Shown here in pieces: positions 21,279 through 31,355 of a stretch of DNA of 64,000 nucleotides (its first letter is position 1; each line of letters begins with the position of its first letter). The stretch is taken from assembly GCF_902686445.1 (NCBI RefSeq), contig NC_062232.1, positions 77,393,440 through 77,457,439 of the forward strand. Direction: 5' to 3'. Source of the stretch: Sciurus carolinensis (taxonomy: Eukaryota; Chordata; Mammalia; Rodentia; Sciuridae). The notes under the pieces were generated by a model. The model did no database searches. It saw nothing but the letters and a program-made list of their open reading frames with translations, and had not been told where the DNA came from. A program made the position numbers and the translations under genes.

Positions 21279-22326
21279 ATGAGAAAACAAGGGAAGAAAA
21301 TGTCCCAAACAAACCTAGATACTACATCAATAAAACCCAATGACAGCACAGCACAAGAAACGTCAGAAAGGGAGTTCAGAATGTACATAATTAAAACGAT
21401 CAGGGAAGCTAATGAGGAGATGAAAGAGCAAATGCAGGCATTGAAGGAGGAGATGAAAGAGCAAATGCAGGCATCAAAGGATCGCACCAATCAACAGTTA
21501 AACGACCAAATATGGGAAGCAAGAGATCATTTCAATAAAGAGTTAGAGATACTGAAAAAAAAAACAAACTGAAATACTTGAAATGAAGGAAACAATAAAC
21601 CAAGTTAAAAACTCCATAGAAAGCATAACCAATAGGATAGAACACCTGGAAGACAGAACCTCAGACATTGAAGACAAATTATTTAATCTTGAAAGCAAAG
21701 TTGGCCAAACAGAAAAGATGGTAAGAAATCATGAACAGAATCTACAAGAATTATGGGATATCATAAAAAGGCCAAATTTAAGAATTATTGGGATTGAGGA
21801 AGGCTTAGAGAAACAAACCAAAGGAATGAACAATCTATTCAATGAAATAATAACAGAAAATTTCCCAAATCTGAAGAATGAAATGGAAAACCAAGTACAA
21901 GAGGCTTATAGAACTCCAAACATACAAAATTACAACAGACTCACACCAAGGAACATTATTATGAAAAAACCTAACATACAAAATAAAGACAGAATTTTAA
22001 AGGCCGCGAGAGAAAAGAATCAAATTACATTCAGAGGGAAACCAATAAGAATATCAGCAGATTTTTCAATCCAGACCTTAAAAGCTAGAAGGGCCTGGAA
22101 AAACATATACCAAGCCCTGAAAGAAAACAGATGCCAACCAAGAATCTTATACCCAGCAAAACTTACCTTCAATTTTGATGATGAAATAAGATCCTTCCAT
22201 GATAAACAAAAGCTAAAGGAATTTACAAAAAGAAAGCCTGCATTACAGAACATTCTCAGCAAAATATTCCATGAGGAAGAGATGAAAAACAAGGATGCAA
22301 ATCAGCAACAGGAGGTGCTAGCCTAA
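21279..22326 (+). pseudogene. L1 ORF1 (RNA-binding chaperone), one frameshift
   Basis: ORF1 makes the trimeric RNA-binding protein that coats L1 RNA. It starts M-R-K-Q-G-K-K-M-S at 21279. The coiled coil (about residues 40-100) contains an 11-residue duplication: a 33-nt repeat beginning GAGGAGATG at 21414 and at 21447. The frame breaks within a run of ten A (near 21556-21565) and resumes in another frame at about 21566-21583. The following 247 codons carry the RRM-like and C-terminal domains: the N-L-R-I-I-G-I-E-E motif near 21777, and R-I-S-A-D-F-S-I-Q-T-L-K-A-R near 22050. It ends at 22324-22326. Total length is about 349 residues, normal for L1 ORF1. The break is a single homopolymer indel. 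Confidence 0.9.
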
Positions 22327-22371
22327 AGGAATAGCCAAATAAAGGAGAAACCAAATCATGTCAAAAAAAAT

Positions 22372-25300
22372 ATGAGTCAATTGACTGGGAATACAAATCA
22401 TATCACAATAATAACCCTGAATGTTAATGGCCTGAATTCATCAATCAAAAGACACAGACTGGCAGATTGGATTAAAAAGAAAAATCCAACAATATGCTGC
22501 CTGCAAGAGACTCATCTCATAGAAAGAGACACCCATAGACTAAAGGTGAAAGGATGGGGAAAAACATACCATGCACACGGACACAGCAAAAAAGCTGGAG
22601 TATCCATCCTCATTTCAGATAATGTGGACTTCAAACCAAAACTAGTCAGAAGGGATAAAGAAGGACATTACATGCTGCTTAAGGGAAGCATAAATCAGCA
22701 AGACATAACAATCATAAATATCTATGTCCCGAACATTGGCTCATCCACGTACGTCAAACAAATCCTTCTCAATTCCAGAAATCAAATAGACCACAACACA
22801 ATAATACTAGGCCATTTTAACACACCTCTCTCACCACTGGATAGATCGTCCAAACAAAAATTGAATAAAGAAACTATAGATCTCAACAACACAATCAACA
22901 ATTTAGACTTAACGGACATATATAGAATATGCCATCCAACAAAGAATGAATACACTTTCTTCTCAGCAGCACATGGATCCTTCTCTAAAATAGACCATAT
23001 TTTATGCCACAAAGCTACTGTTAGCAAATACAAGAAGATAGAGATACTACCTTGTACTCTATCAGATCATAATGGATTGAAATTAGAAATAAATGACAGA
23101 ATAAAAAACAGAAACTTCTCCAATATCTGGAGATTAAATAATACACTATTATATGATGAATGGATAACAGAAGACATCAGGAGGGAAATAAAATATTCTT
23201 AGAAGTAAACGAGAACAAAGACACATCATATCAAAATCTCTGGGACACTATGAAAGCAGTACTTAGAGGAAGATTTATTTCATGGGGCGCATTCAAAAAA
23301 AGAAGTAGAAATCAACAAAAAAATGACTTAACACTACAGCTCAAAGCGCTAGAAAAAGAAGAGCAGACCAATACCAAAAGTAGTAGAAGACAGGAAATAG
23401 TTAAAATCAGAGCCGAAATCAATGAAATTGAAACAAAAGAAACAATTGGAAAATTAACAAAATAAACAGTTGGTTCTTTGAAAAAATAAACAAAATTGAT
23501 AAACCCTTAGCCACACTAACAAAGAGAAAGAGAGAGAAAACTCAAATTACTAAAATTCGGAATGAACAAGGAAACATCACAACAGACAAGAGTGAAATAC
23601 AAAACATAATTAGAAGATATTTTGAAAATCTATACTCCAACAAAACAGAAAACCTCGAAGACATCAACAAATTTCTAGAGACATATGAATTACCTAAACT
23701 GAACGAGGAGGACATACACAACTTAAATAAACCAATTTCAAGCAATGAAATAGAAGAGGTCATCAATAGCCTACCAACAAAGAAAAGTCCAGGACCAGAT
23801 GGGTTCTCAGCCGAGTTCTACAAAACCTTTAAAGAAGAGCTCATTCCAATACTCCTCAAACTATTCCATGAAATAGAAGAGGAGGGAACCCTCCCAAACT
23901 CATTCTATGAAGCCAATATCACCCTGATACCTAAACCAGACAGAGACACATCGAGGAAAGAAAATTTCAGACCAATATCCTTAATGAACATCGACGCAAA
24001 AATTCTCAACAAAATTTTAGCAAATCGCATACAAATATATATTAAAAAGATAGTGCACCACGATCAAGTGGATTTTATCCCAGGGATGCAAGGTTGGTTC
24101 AACATTCGGAAATCAATAAATGTCATTCACCATATCAACAGACTTAAAGTCAAGAATCACATGATTATTTCAATAGATGCAGAAAAAGCATTCGATAAAA
24201 TAGAGCATCCCTTCATGCTCAAAACACTAGAAAAATTTGGGGTAGTGGGAACATTCCTTAACATTATAAAGGCCATCTACGTTAAGCCCATGGCTAATAT
24301 CATTCTAAATGGTGAAAAACTGAAAGCATTCCCCCTAAAAACTGGAACAAGGCAGGGATGCCCTCTTTCTCCACTTCTATTCAACATCGTCCTTGAGACT
24401 CTAGCCAGAGCAATCAGACAAACCAAAGAAATTAAAGGGATACGAATAGGAAAAGAAGAACTCAAACTATCCCTGTTCGCTGATGACATGATTATATATT
24501 TAGAGGAATCTGGAAATTCCACCAGGAAACTTTTAGAACTCATAAGTGAATTCAGTAAAGTAGCAGGTTACAAGATCAATGCTCATAAATCCAATGCATT
24601 TTTATACATAAGTGATGAATCTTCAGAAAGAGAAATTAGGAAAACTACCCCATTCACAATAGCATCAAAAAAAATAAAATACTTGGGAATCAATCTCACA
24701 AAAGAGATGAAAGACCTCTACAATGAGAACTACAGAACACTAAAGAAAGAAATTCAAGAAAACCTTAGAAGATGGAAAGATCTCCCATGTTCCTGGATAG
24801 ACAGAATTAATATTGTCAAAATGGCTATACTACCTAAGGTGCTATACAGATTCAATGCAATTCCAATTAAAATCCCAATGATGTACCTTGCAGAAATAGA
24901 GCAAGCAATTATGAAATTCATCTGGAAGAATAAAAAACCTAGAATAGCTAAAGCAATCCTCAGTAGCAAGAGTGAAGCAGGGGGTATTGCAATACCAGAT
25001 CTTCAACTCTACTACAAAGCAATAGTAACAAAAACCACATGGTATTGGTACCAAAACAGACAGGTAGATCAATGGTACAGAGTAGAGGACATGGACACAA
25101 ACCCAAATAAATACAATTTTCTCATACTAGACAAAGGTTGCAAAAATATGCAATGGAGAAAAGATAGCCTCTTCAACAAATGGTGCTGGGAAAACTGGAA
25201 AACCATATGCAATAGAATGAAATTAAACCCCTATCTCTCACCCTACACAAAACTCAACTCAAAATGGATCAAGGACCTCGGAATCAGACCAGAGACCCTG

Positions 25301-26203
25301 CATCTTATAGAAGAAAAAGTAGGTCCAAATCTTCAACTTGTTGGCTTAGGATCAGACTTCCTTAACAGGACTCCCATAGCACAAGAAATAAAAGCAAGAA
25401 TCAACAACTGGGATAGATTCAAACTAAAAAACTTTCTCTCAGCAAAGGAAACTATCAGAAATGTGAAGAGAGAGCCTACAGAGTGGGAGAATATCTTTGC
25501 CAACCATACCTCAGAGAGAGCGCTAATTTCCAGAATCTATAAAGAACTCAAAAAACTCTACACGAAGAATACAAATAATCCAATCAACAAATGGGCTAAG
25601 GAAATGAACAGACACTTCACAGAAGAAGATGTACAAGTAATCAACAGATATATGAAAAAATGTTCAACATCCCTAGTAATAAGGGAAATACAAATCAAAA
25701 CCACCCTAAGATTTAATCTCACCCCAATTAGAATGGCGATTATCAAGAATACAAGCAACAATAGGTGTTGGCGAGGATGTGGTGAAAAAGGAACACTCAT
25801 ACATTTCTGGTGGGGTTGCAAATTAGTGCAGCCACTCTGGAAAGCAGTGTGGAGATTCCTCAGAAAGCTTGGAATGGAAACACCATTTGACCCAGCTATC
25901 CCACTCCTTGGCCTATACCCAAAGGACTTAAAATCAGCATACTACAGAGATACAGCCACATCAATGTTCATTGCTGCTCAATTCACCATAGCCAGATTGT
26001 GGAACCAACCTAGATGTCCTTCAGTTGATGAATGGATAAAGAAACTGTGGCATATATATACAATGGAATATTACTCCACAATGAAGAATGATAAAATTAT
26101 GGCATTTGTAGGCAAATGGATGAAATTGGAGAATATCATGCTAAGTGAGATAAGTCAATCTCAAAAAACTAAAGGACGAATGATCTCACTGATAAGCGGA
26201 TGA
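22372..26203 (+). pseudogene. L1 ORF2 (endonuclease-reverse transcriptase), two frameshifts
   Basis: ORF2 nicks target DNA and reverse transcribes L1 RNA. The endonuclease is read at 22372-23190: L-N-V-N-G-L-N (Asn17), Q-E-T-H and S-D-H-N (near 23062). The catalytic G-D-F-N is instead G-H-F-N (His148, codon CAT at 22813-22815). A frameshift near 23188 moves to a second frame (about 23190-23460: F-L-E-V-N-E-N-K-D and the A-L-E-K-E-E region). Another near 23463 opens the third frame, which stays open to the stop at 26203. That part has K-S-P-G-P-D-G-F (near 23786), the RT box F-A-D-D (24476-24487), and a Cys-rich C-terminus with C-x3-C-G then H-F-W-W-G-C near 25770-25820. Total length is about 1,277 codons, normal for L1. 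It starts 45 bp after ORF1. Confidence 0.93.
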
Positions 26204-26501
26204 GGACATATAATTGGGGGTGGGAGGGTTAGCATTAGGTTTAGGGTTAGGTTTAGGTTTAGGGATAAGGAGAGTGGTAAGAATAAGGAAAGAAGGACTG
26301 TATAGAGGGAAAAGAGGGGTGGGAGGGGTGGGGAGAAGGGAAAGAAAAAATAAACATCATTGCCCTATGTAAACGTATGATTACACAAATGGTATGCCTT
26401 GACTCCATGTACAAATAGAGAAACAACATGTATCCCATTTGTATACAATAAAAAAAAAATAAATAAATAAATAAAATTAAAAAATAAAAAAAAATAAAAA
26501 A
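26204..26501 (+). repeat. L1 3' UTR with telomere-like G-rich tract and A-rich tail
   Basis: After the stop comes a G-rich stretch. Its part at 26229-26270 consists of interspersed TTAGGG / TTTAGG units (for example GGTTTAGGGTTAGGTTTAGG), then GGGGTGGGAGGGGTGGGG (26315-26332). The sequence ends with TGTATACAATAAAAAAAAAT and AAAT repeats. Rodent and primate L1s carry a G-rich polypurine tract here; telomere-like units are not typical of it. Confidence 0.85.
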
Positions 26502-26512
26502 GAATAATGGGG

Positions 26513-26515
26513 AGA
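26513..26515 (+). promoter_or_regulatory. End of provirus polypurine tract at the 3' LTR
   Basis: The L1 duplicated bases GAATAATGGGG plus AGA lie directly before the 3' LTR, so the ERV polypurine run (GGGGAGA) was the L1 target. Before the insertion this would have primed plus-strand DNA synthesis. Confidence 0.6.
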
Positions 26516-26833
26516 TGTCAGGGGCGGGCTCTGAGGGCCCCAGAGCCGCACAGTGGCCTGATCTCTAAGATGGCGCCTGGCAGCTTGCCAGACATAGCTG
26601 CACTCATATACAAGTTTTAGGAAGTAACTCTGGTTGACTGTTGTACATGAGGCGATCCTGGTATCTGCCTGGAGACTGTTCCTTGATAGGCTGACTTTCC
26701 TGGTAGTCTACTCTCTGATAGGCTGATGTTCTCAATATAAGTCTGAGACTTGCGGAATAAAGCCCTTTTTGGTTCCTGTGATCAAGACGAGCGTACGCAT
26801 TGTGATTGTCCCCGCGGGCGTTGGGCGATCATA
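26516..26833 (+). mobile_element. 3' LTR of the IAP-like provirus, 318 bp
   Basis: It begins TGTCAGGGGC and ends GCGATCATA. Same length as the 5' LTR, about eight differences by eye. The signal AATAAA is at 26756-26761. AAGATGGCGCC at 26567-26577 fits a YY1 site; the 5' LTR has AAGATGGCACC there. The target copy GGAAAT follows (26834-26839). Confidence 0.95.
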
Positions 26834-26839
26834 GGAAAT

Positions 26840-27339
26840 ATCCCAAAGAGAGCACTGTTTGTGGCTCTCTGTCTAGGGTTGTTTATACTGTTTTGATGAG
26901 GAATTAACCTTTCATTGAAGTGTCCTTCCTAACTGTTCTCTTTCTCTGACTCAATTGAATGTGTATAAGTTTAATTTCATATTCCTGTAATGAGATGGTT
27001 TAATGTGTTTTTAACCTGAGTTTATTCTGTAACTGTTCCTTAAAATCAAAGAATCGCTTGAGTTCAAACCAACACTTTGGGGTTGACTAATGTTAGGGTA
27101 GTCAGGGAAGCCTGGGGCAGAAACAGAATGTGTGGGCATCCAACTGTGAATGGGGCCTTCCAGTCAAGCAGTCAAAAACAAATAATCAAAAAATGCTTTA
27201 GCCCAGGGTTTTAATGTAGGGTGGTGGGATTCCATTCTCTGAGGTTCCCATTTCTATCTGCCTATAGCCAATCTACCTCCTGTCTCACTTTCTTCCATTT
27301 TCCCGTTCCTTTATTCTACTAGTTACCCTTTTAATTTTA
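26840..27339. other. Unrecognised intergenic DNA
   Basis: Flank of the provirus. No gene or recognisable repeat. Confidence 0.4.
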
Positions 27340-27450
27340 TTAGATCCCCCCTTTTTTCCCTTTTTTCTAACTCCTACATATGAGAGAAAACATGTGACCT
27401 TTGACTTTCTGATCCTGGATTATTTAACATAATGTCCTTCAGTTCCAGTT

Positions 27451-27494
<44 letters not shown>

Positions 27495-27745
27495 TACCAT
27501 ATTTTTTCTTCATTAATCTGTTGACAGGCATGTCCCATACTGTCTACTGTGAATAGTGCTGCTACAAACGTAGATATATGTGTATCGCTATACTATGCTA
27601 ACTGCAGTTCTTTTGGATACATACCAAGGATTGGTATAACTAGGTCATGTGGCAACTCCATTTCTAATTTTTTGAAGAACCTGCATACTGATTTCTACAG
27701 TGGTTGCACTAATTTGCAATCCCATCAATAGTCCTTGGCACTTCT
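27340..27745 (-). mobile_element. Old antisense L1 ORF2 fragment with (CA)n
   Basis: It reads as L1 antisense: TGAATAGTGCTGCTACAAAC, then TTTTGGATACATACCAAG, then GTTGCACTAATTTGCAATCC. A CA repeat occupies 27454-27490. Confidence 0.8.
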
Positions 27746-28339
27746 CTTTATGAGACTCAGCATATCCATTTTCTTTCTCTGTATCCCCAAATTCTTCTCT
27801 CAATAGAGGCTTAGTAAATATTTACTACATTGAATAAAATTGTATTGTGCATCCTAAATATGATACTTTGTGTATAACAGGGTAGCACCTTCTGGAGGCT
27901 GGCCTTGTCAAAATTACTCTTGCCTCCCCTCCCTTTTGCTTGGTATTCTAAATTCTAAAGAGAGGCCCCACCTAAATGGTTAAGCCATTAACTGCTAAAT
28001 GATCTTTCTTTAGATTTATTAAACTCAGAACATCTGGTGACCTTTGTAATGCCTCTCTTTAGTCTTTAGTTCTATGGTAAATAGCATTTATTTTGTCATC
28101 AGCTAACACAAAGGATGTGTATTAAATTGAAGAAAATTAATGTGTCTGTTTGTAAAGAAAATGCAGAAGCTAACCCCGGGAGTTTAAGGTTCCCTGTATG
28201 TTCCATAAAAGAAGGAAAAAGAACACACAGGTCCTGGATGAGGAAGACCCCCACTCAATACTTGGTCTTCCTGCCATTGCCATTGTCCCAATATACCTCT
28301 TTTACCTCCTCATAAAAACCTTTTGTGCCTCTGAGCCCC
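27746..28339. other. Unrecognised intergenic DNA
   Basis: No gene or assignable repeat. Confidence 0.35.
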
Positions 28340-29000
28340 CCAAGATAGAGTTATGATTGTCGCAAGCACTAAGAGAGGAATCAAGTTTGGTTCCAACAAG
28401 TGGATTTTATTCATGCAATGCACACTCAACTTAACATTCCTGATAATAGCAAGTCACAAATACATTGAAGCTTCACTCCCTTATTCACCTAGAGTCCAAT
28501 CCCCATGGACTTACTCCATGCTATGTCTCTTAGCCAAGAAGTCAGCAAGACCAAGGGGATTCTTCTCAGCCTTAGCCTCTCTCAGCTCCTCGGATGTCTT
28601 TGGATGTCCTCGGGTGTCCAATAAGCCAGAGGCTGGGTGGCAGTCATCGCCGTGGGAGAGGTGGTCAGTTGTCTGGCCTCAATGACAACAGTCGATCAGC
28701 AATCAGCGATAGAGTGAACAGCAGCTGGGGCATGTCAAGAGAGAGAGCAATGTGGAGTCCTCTTGTCACGGTGCTGTTGACAGCTTACTCCAAAAGTCCA
28801 GGGGTTTAAGTAGTGATTTTCAGCCCAGTCATGCTCTGGTCTTCATTGTAAAGACCAGAACACGACTATACTAGGAGCCACCACTCAAATCATAGATGAA
28901 GGTTCATATCAGCATTGTTCAGAAGTGTCATCCTGCCACACAGCAAGTTTGTCACCAGGCGCCTTTTATGATTTTAGTTTTACAAGTCCAGACAAATACC
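28340..29000 (-). mobile_element. Possible antisense ERV LTR
   Basis: This block is GC-richer than its flanks. On the minus strand it has TGCATGAATAAAATCC (AATAAA-type signal, near 28415), then a short U5-like tail ending GTGCTTGCGACAATCA near 28358. Length and composition suit an LTR. Exact termini and target duplication were not found. Open frames of 71-110 codons inside are motif-free. Confidence 0.35.
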
Positions 29001-30572
29001 AAACACAGCTTATTATAACTATATAACACACAACTATTAATTCCTGTTATTTCCTTGTCTCATTACAATGATGTGATAGTTCCTCTATCTACTCAAGATT
29101 GTTGGCCCTTGAATAAACCTGATTCCTTCCTACCATATTCTGTTCTGACTTGGTGGTGGAGCAATAGGCAGCCAGACCTTTAATTCCAATAACAAGTTTG
29201 CTGAGGAGTCACTGTTGTAGGTACTGAAATGAAAGTTTGCTTCTCTTGGTGAGGTAGGATAAAAGAAAAAAAAAATTAAAGGTAAAAAGGAAACAAAAAG
29301 GAAGAAAAAGGAGACTCTCACTTTGATCTAAAAGCCCTATGCTGAAGTTCCTCATACCTTTCCTCCCCATGTCAGTTCCCACTCCTGGGTCTATCACTCC
29401 CAAATTTCTGGGAAATCTACAAATATTCACTTGCAATCTTTAAATTACTGGAAATTCACCCACTTATGAAAATTGCTCTGTGCACTGTTAATTAGCCCAC
29501 TAATACACATAGTTTTAGAAAAGATTGAGCAAAGTGAGATACAAAACTTGAAATACAGAGTACTTTTTCAACATTATATTTTGGTCAGATAATGGAGAGA
29601 GAAGACATTAATTGAAGGATCCTGAAAACTACCAGACAACCATAAACCATCCCCATATACCTTCCATGCACACCCCTCACCAAGTTTCCTTTTAAAGAAA
29701 AGCCTGAGAACCCCAAAAGCACTTTTCACTCTTTAGATAGCCTGCATACACAAGGAATATGTATTCCTTGTTTTCCTATATAAAACTCTGCACCTCACTA
29801 TCTGATGTGTGCTTAAGTTCTTTTCCATAATGTGTATCAAGGACCCCATTGTGAGTTGAGTCCCCTTCTCTATGACTTCCTCATATCCCTTCTTTTGATA
29901 TTAGAATTTCTTATGTTTTAACTAATTATAAACATATATGTCTGAGATGAATAAACATGATTTTTTGGCACTGAAAAAAATTTAATTAAAAAAGTCTTCA
30001 ATTTCATTTCTAAAATATCTATTGAACACATTTCTAGAGTGGATAGAATGTATGAATCTAATGCAATCATAGGCACATTGTTTTTTAGTAATGGGCTGAA
30101 TAGTAAATATTTCTTATTTTTTAAGTCATATTATTTCTCTTAACTAGTCAACTATGCCATTATATTGTGAAAGTAGCCATATACAATATGTAAATAAATC
30201 AGTTTGGTTGTATTACAGTAGAATCTTCTTTACAAAAGAATGAGGTAAATCAGATTTTATTCACAGGTAGCATATTTCTGATCATGTCTTAATACGTTTA
30301 ATTGACACATAGTCTTTTTGTTCTTCATATGTTGGTACAAATAATAAATAGAACATTCCATAGTAGTTGCAAAGGGCAGAGAAGGAAAAGACTGGCTCCC
30401 CTAGGACCTGGATTAGACAAGTGGGTTGGAGTTACTCAAAAATCAGTAAGAGTTATAAAAATTGAGCTAGACTGAGCTCATGAGAAAGGGGTAAGGATGT
30501 GGAGATAAATAAGCCCAGAAAAGTGAAAAGGAAAGAAAGTATATATGGAAGTTAAGATTAGTGGTGTTAAGG
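29001..30572. other. Unrecognised AT-rich DNA
   Basis: No gene seen. A segment near 29770-29950 has a TATA-like CCTATATAAAACTCTGC and a later AATAAAC, which might be an old LTR, but borders are not visible. Confidence 0.3.
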
Positions 30573-30655
30573 GGTTGGAGTTGTAGCTCAGTGGTACAGC
30601 CTTTGCCTAGCCCATGTGAGGCACTGGTTTCCATCCTTAGCACTACAGAAAAAGA
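30573..30655 (+). repeat. ID SINE
   Basis: Head GGGGTTGGAGTTGTAGCTCA (A box), then the degenerate B box GGTTTCCATCC and an A-rich tail. More diverged than the 55.3-kb copy. Confidence 0.85.
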
Positions 30656-30754
30656 ATTAATTAAATAGAGACCTTGTGTTCATCTACAACTTAAAAAACA
30701 ACTAAAAGTAAATATTAGTGATGGTAAAGTAAGAAAGGCATAAATTCTAGTATG

Positions 30755-30900
30755 TACTAAGGCTCAGACACCTACTAGATTTGTGACAGTGTCTCATTTT
30801 TTTCAACTGCAAAGTACATAAAAATTAGTGCCTACATCACAGGATTTAATGTTAATTAAATGAGACACACAAGTACCTAGGCCAGTTTCAGGTATATGAA
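30755..30900 (-). repeat. MIR fragment
   Basis: The order is GTGACAGTGTCTCATTTTTT, then an AACTGCAAAGTA stretch, then ATTAAATGAGACA, which is the antisense MIR signature. Confidence 0.65.
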
Positions 30901-31059
30901 TCCTTAATACTCTTTAACTGTTAACTACTTTAAGGACTAAGATTCAGGCACAGTCTGACATTCATAGGTTATGCACACAAAATTAACTTTTTCTAGTATT
31001 TCTCCGTGACATAAAATTCAACTCTTTCTCTCTCTTTTTTTTTTTTTTTTTTCCTGATG

Positions 31060-31355
31060 ATGATAATGAATGGAGGAGGTAAATCACTGAGTGCATGCCC
31101 TGGAAGAGTTCTCCTTTCACTTCTTCCCGGTGGCCCTTTCACGTTTCTCTCTCTGATTCTGGCTGCCATGAATAGAACAGCACTGCTCTGCCAAGGCCCT
31201 TTGGCCATGATGCTCTGCCTCATCTCAGGTCCAGAGTGATAAAACCAACTGACTGTGGATTGAACCTCTGAAACTGTGACCCAAAATAAACTTTTCCTCC
31301 AAGTTGGTCTTGTCCAGTAATTTGGTCACAGTGATCAAAAGCTGACTAACACAGA
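31060..31355 (+). mobile_element. MaLR/ORR1-like LTR fragment
   Basis: A Pro/Cys-rich U3-like part is followed by CCAAAATAAACTTTTCCTCC and a GTCACAGTGATCAAAAGCTG end. This R-U5 layout is typical of rodent MaLR LTRs. A poly-T run precedes it. Confidence 0.6.

Larger units (their letters stand above)
20506..26501 (+). mobile_element. Near full-length L1 nested in the provirus
   Basis: A 6.0-kb sense L1 with 5' UTR (20506-21278), ORF1 (21279-22326), ORF2 (22372-26203), G-rich 3' UTR and an A-rich tail with (AAAT)n. It is bounded by an 11-bp target duplication. It is far less decayed than the other L1 copies in the window: each ORF is disrupted by only one or two frameshifts. It must postdate the provirus. 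Confidence 0.95.
16907..26833 (+). mobile_element. IAP-like class II (betaretroviral) provirus, defective, with a nested L1
   Basis: Order on the plus strand: 5' LTR (16907-17224), tRNA-Phe primer site (17227-17244), gag remnant, dUTPase/protease, RT and RNase H remnants, integrase-env fused frame, CTE-like RNA element, inserted L1 (20506-26501), polypurine stretch and 3' LTR (26516-26833). The ERV-only interior is about 3.3 kb, much shorter than the 6-7 kb of a complete element. Gag, the RT palm, most of integrase and the surface subunit are therefore deleted. The primer site, the dUTPase fused to protease and the 6-bp duplication point to the IAP/betaretrovirus group. The provirus cannot replicate. 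Confidence 0.92.

Noticed and set aside
24277..24543. 88-codon minus-strand frame within the L1
   Set aside because: A shadow of the conserved ORF2 reverse-transcriptase region on the other strand.
26229..26270. Interstitial telomeric repeat or chromosome fusion point
   Set aside because: The TTAGGG-like units lie within the G-rich 3' UTR of an L1 with intact borders, so they belong to that element.
28353..28685. 110-codon plus-strand frame
   Set aside because: It sits in what looks like an antisense LTR and has no recognised domain.
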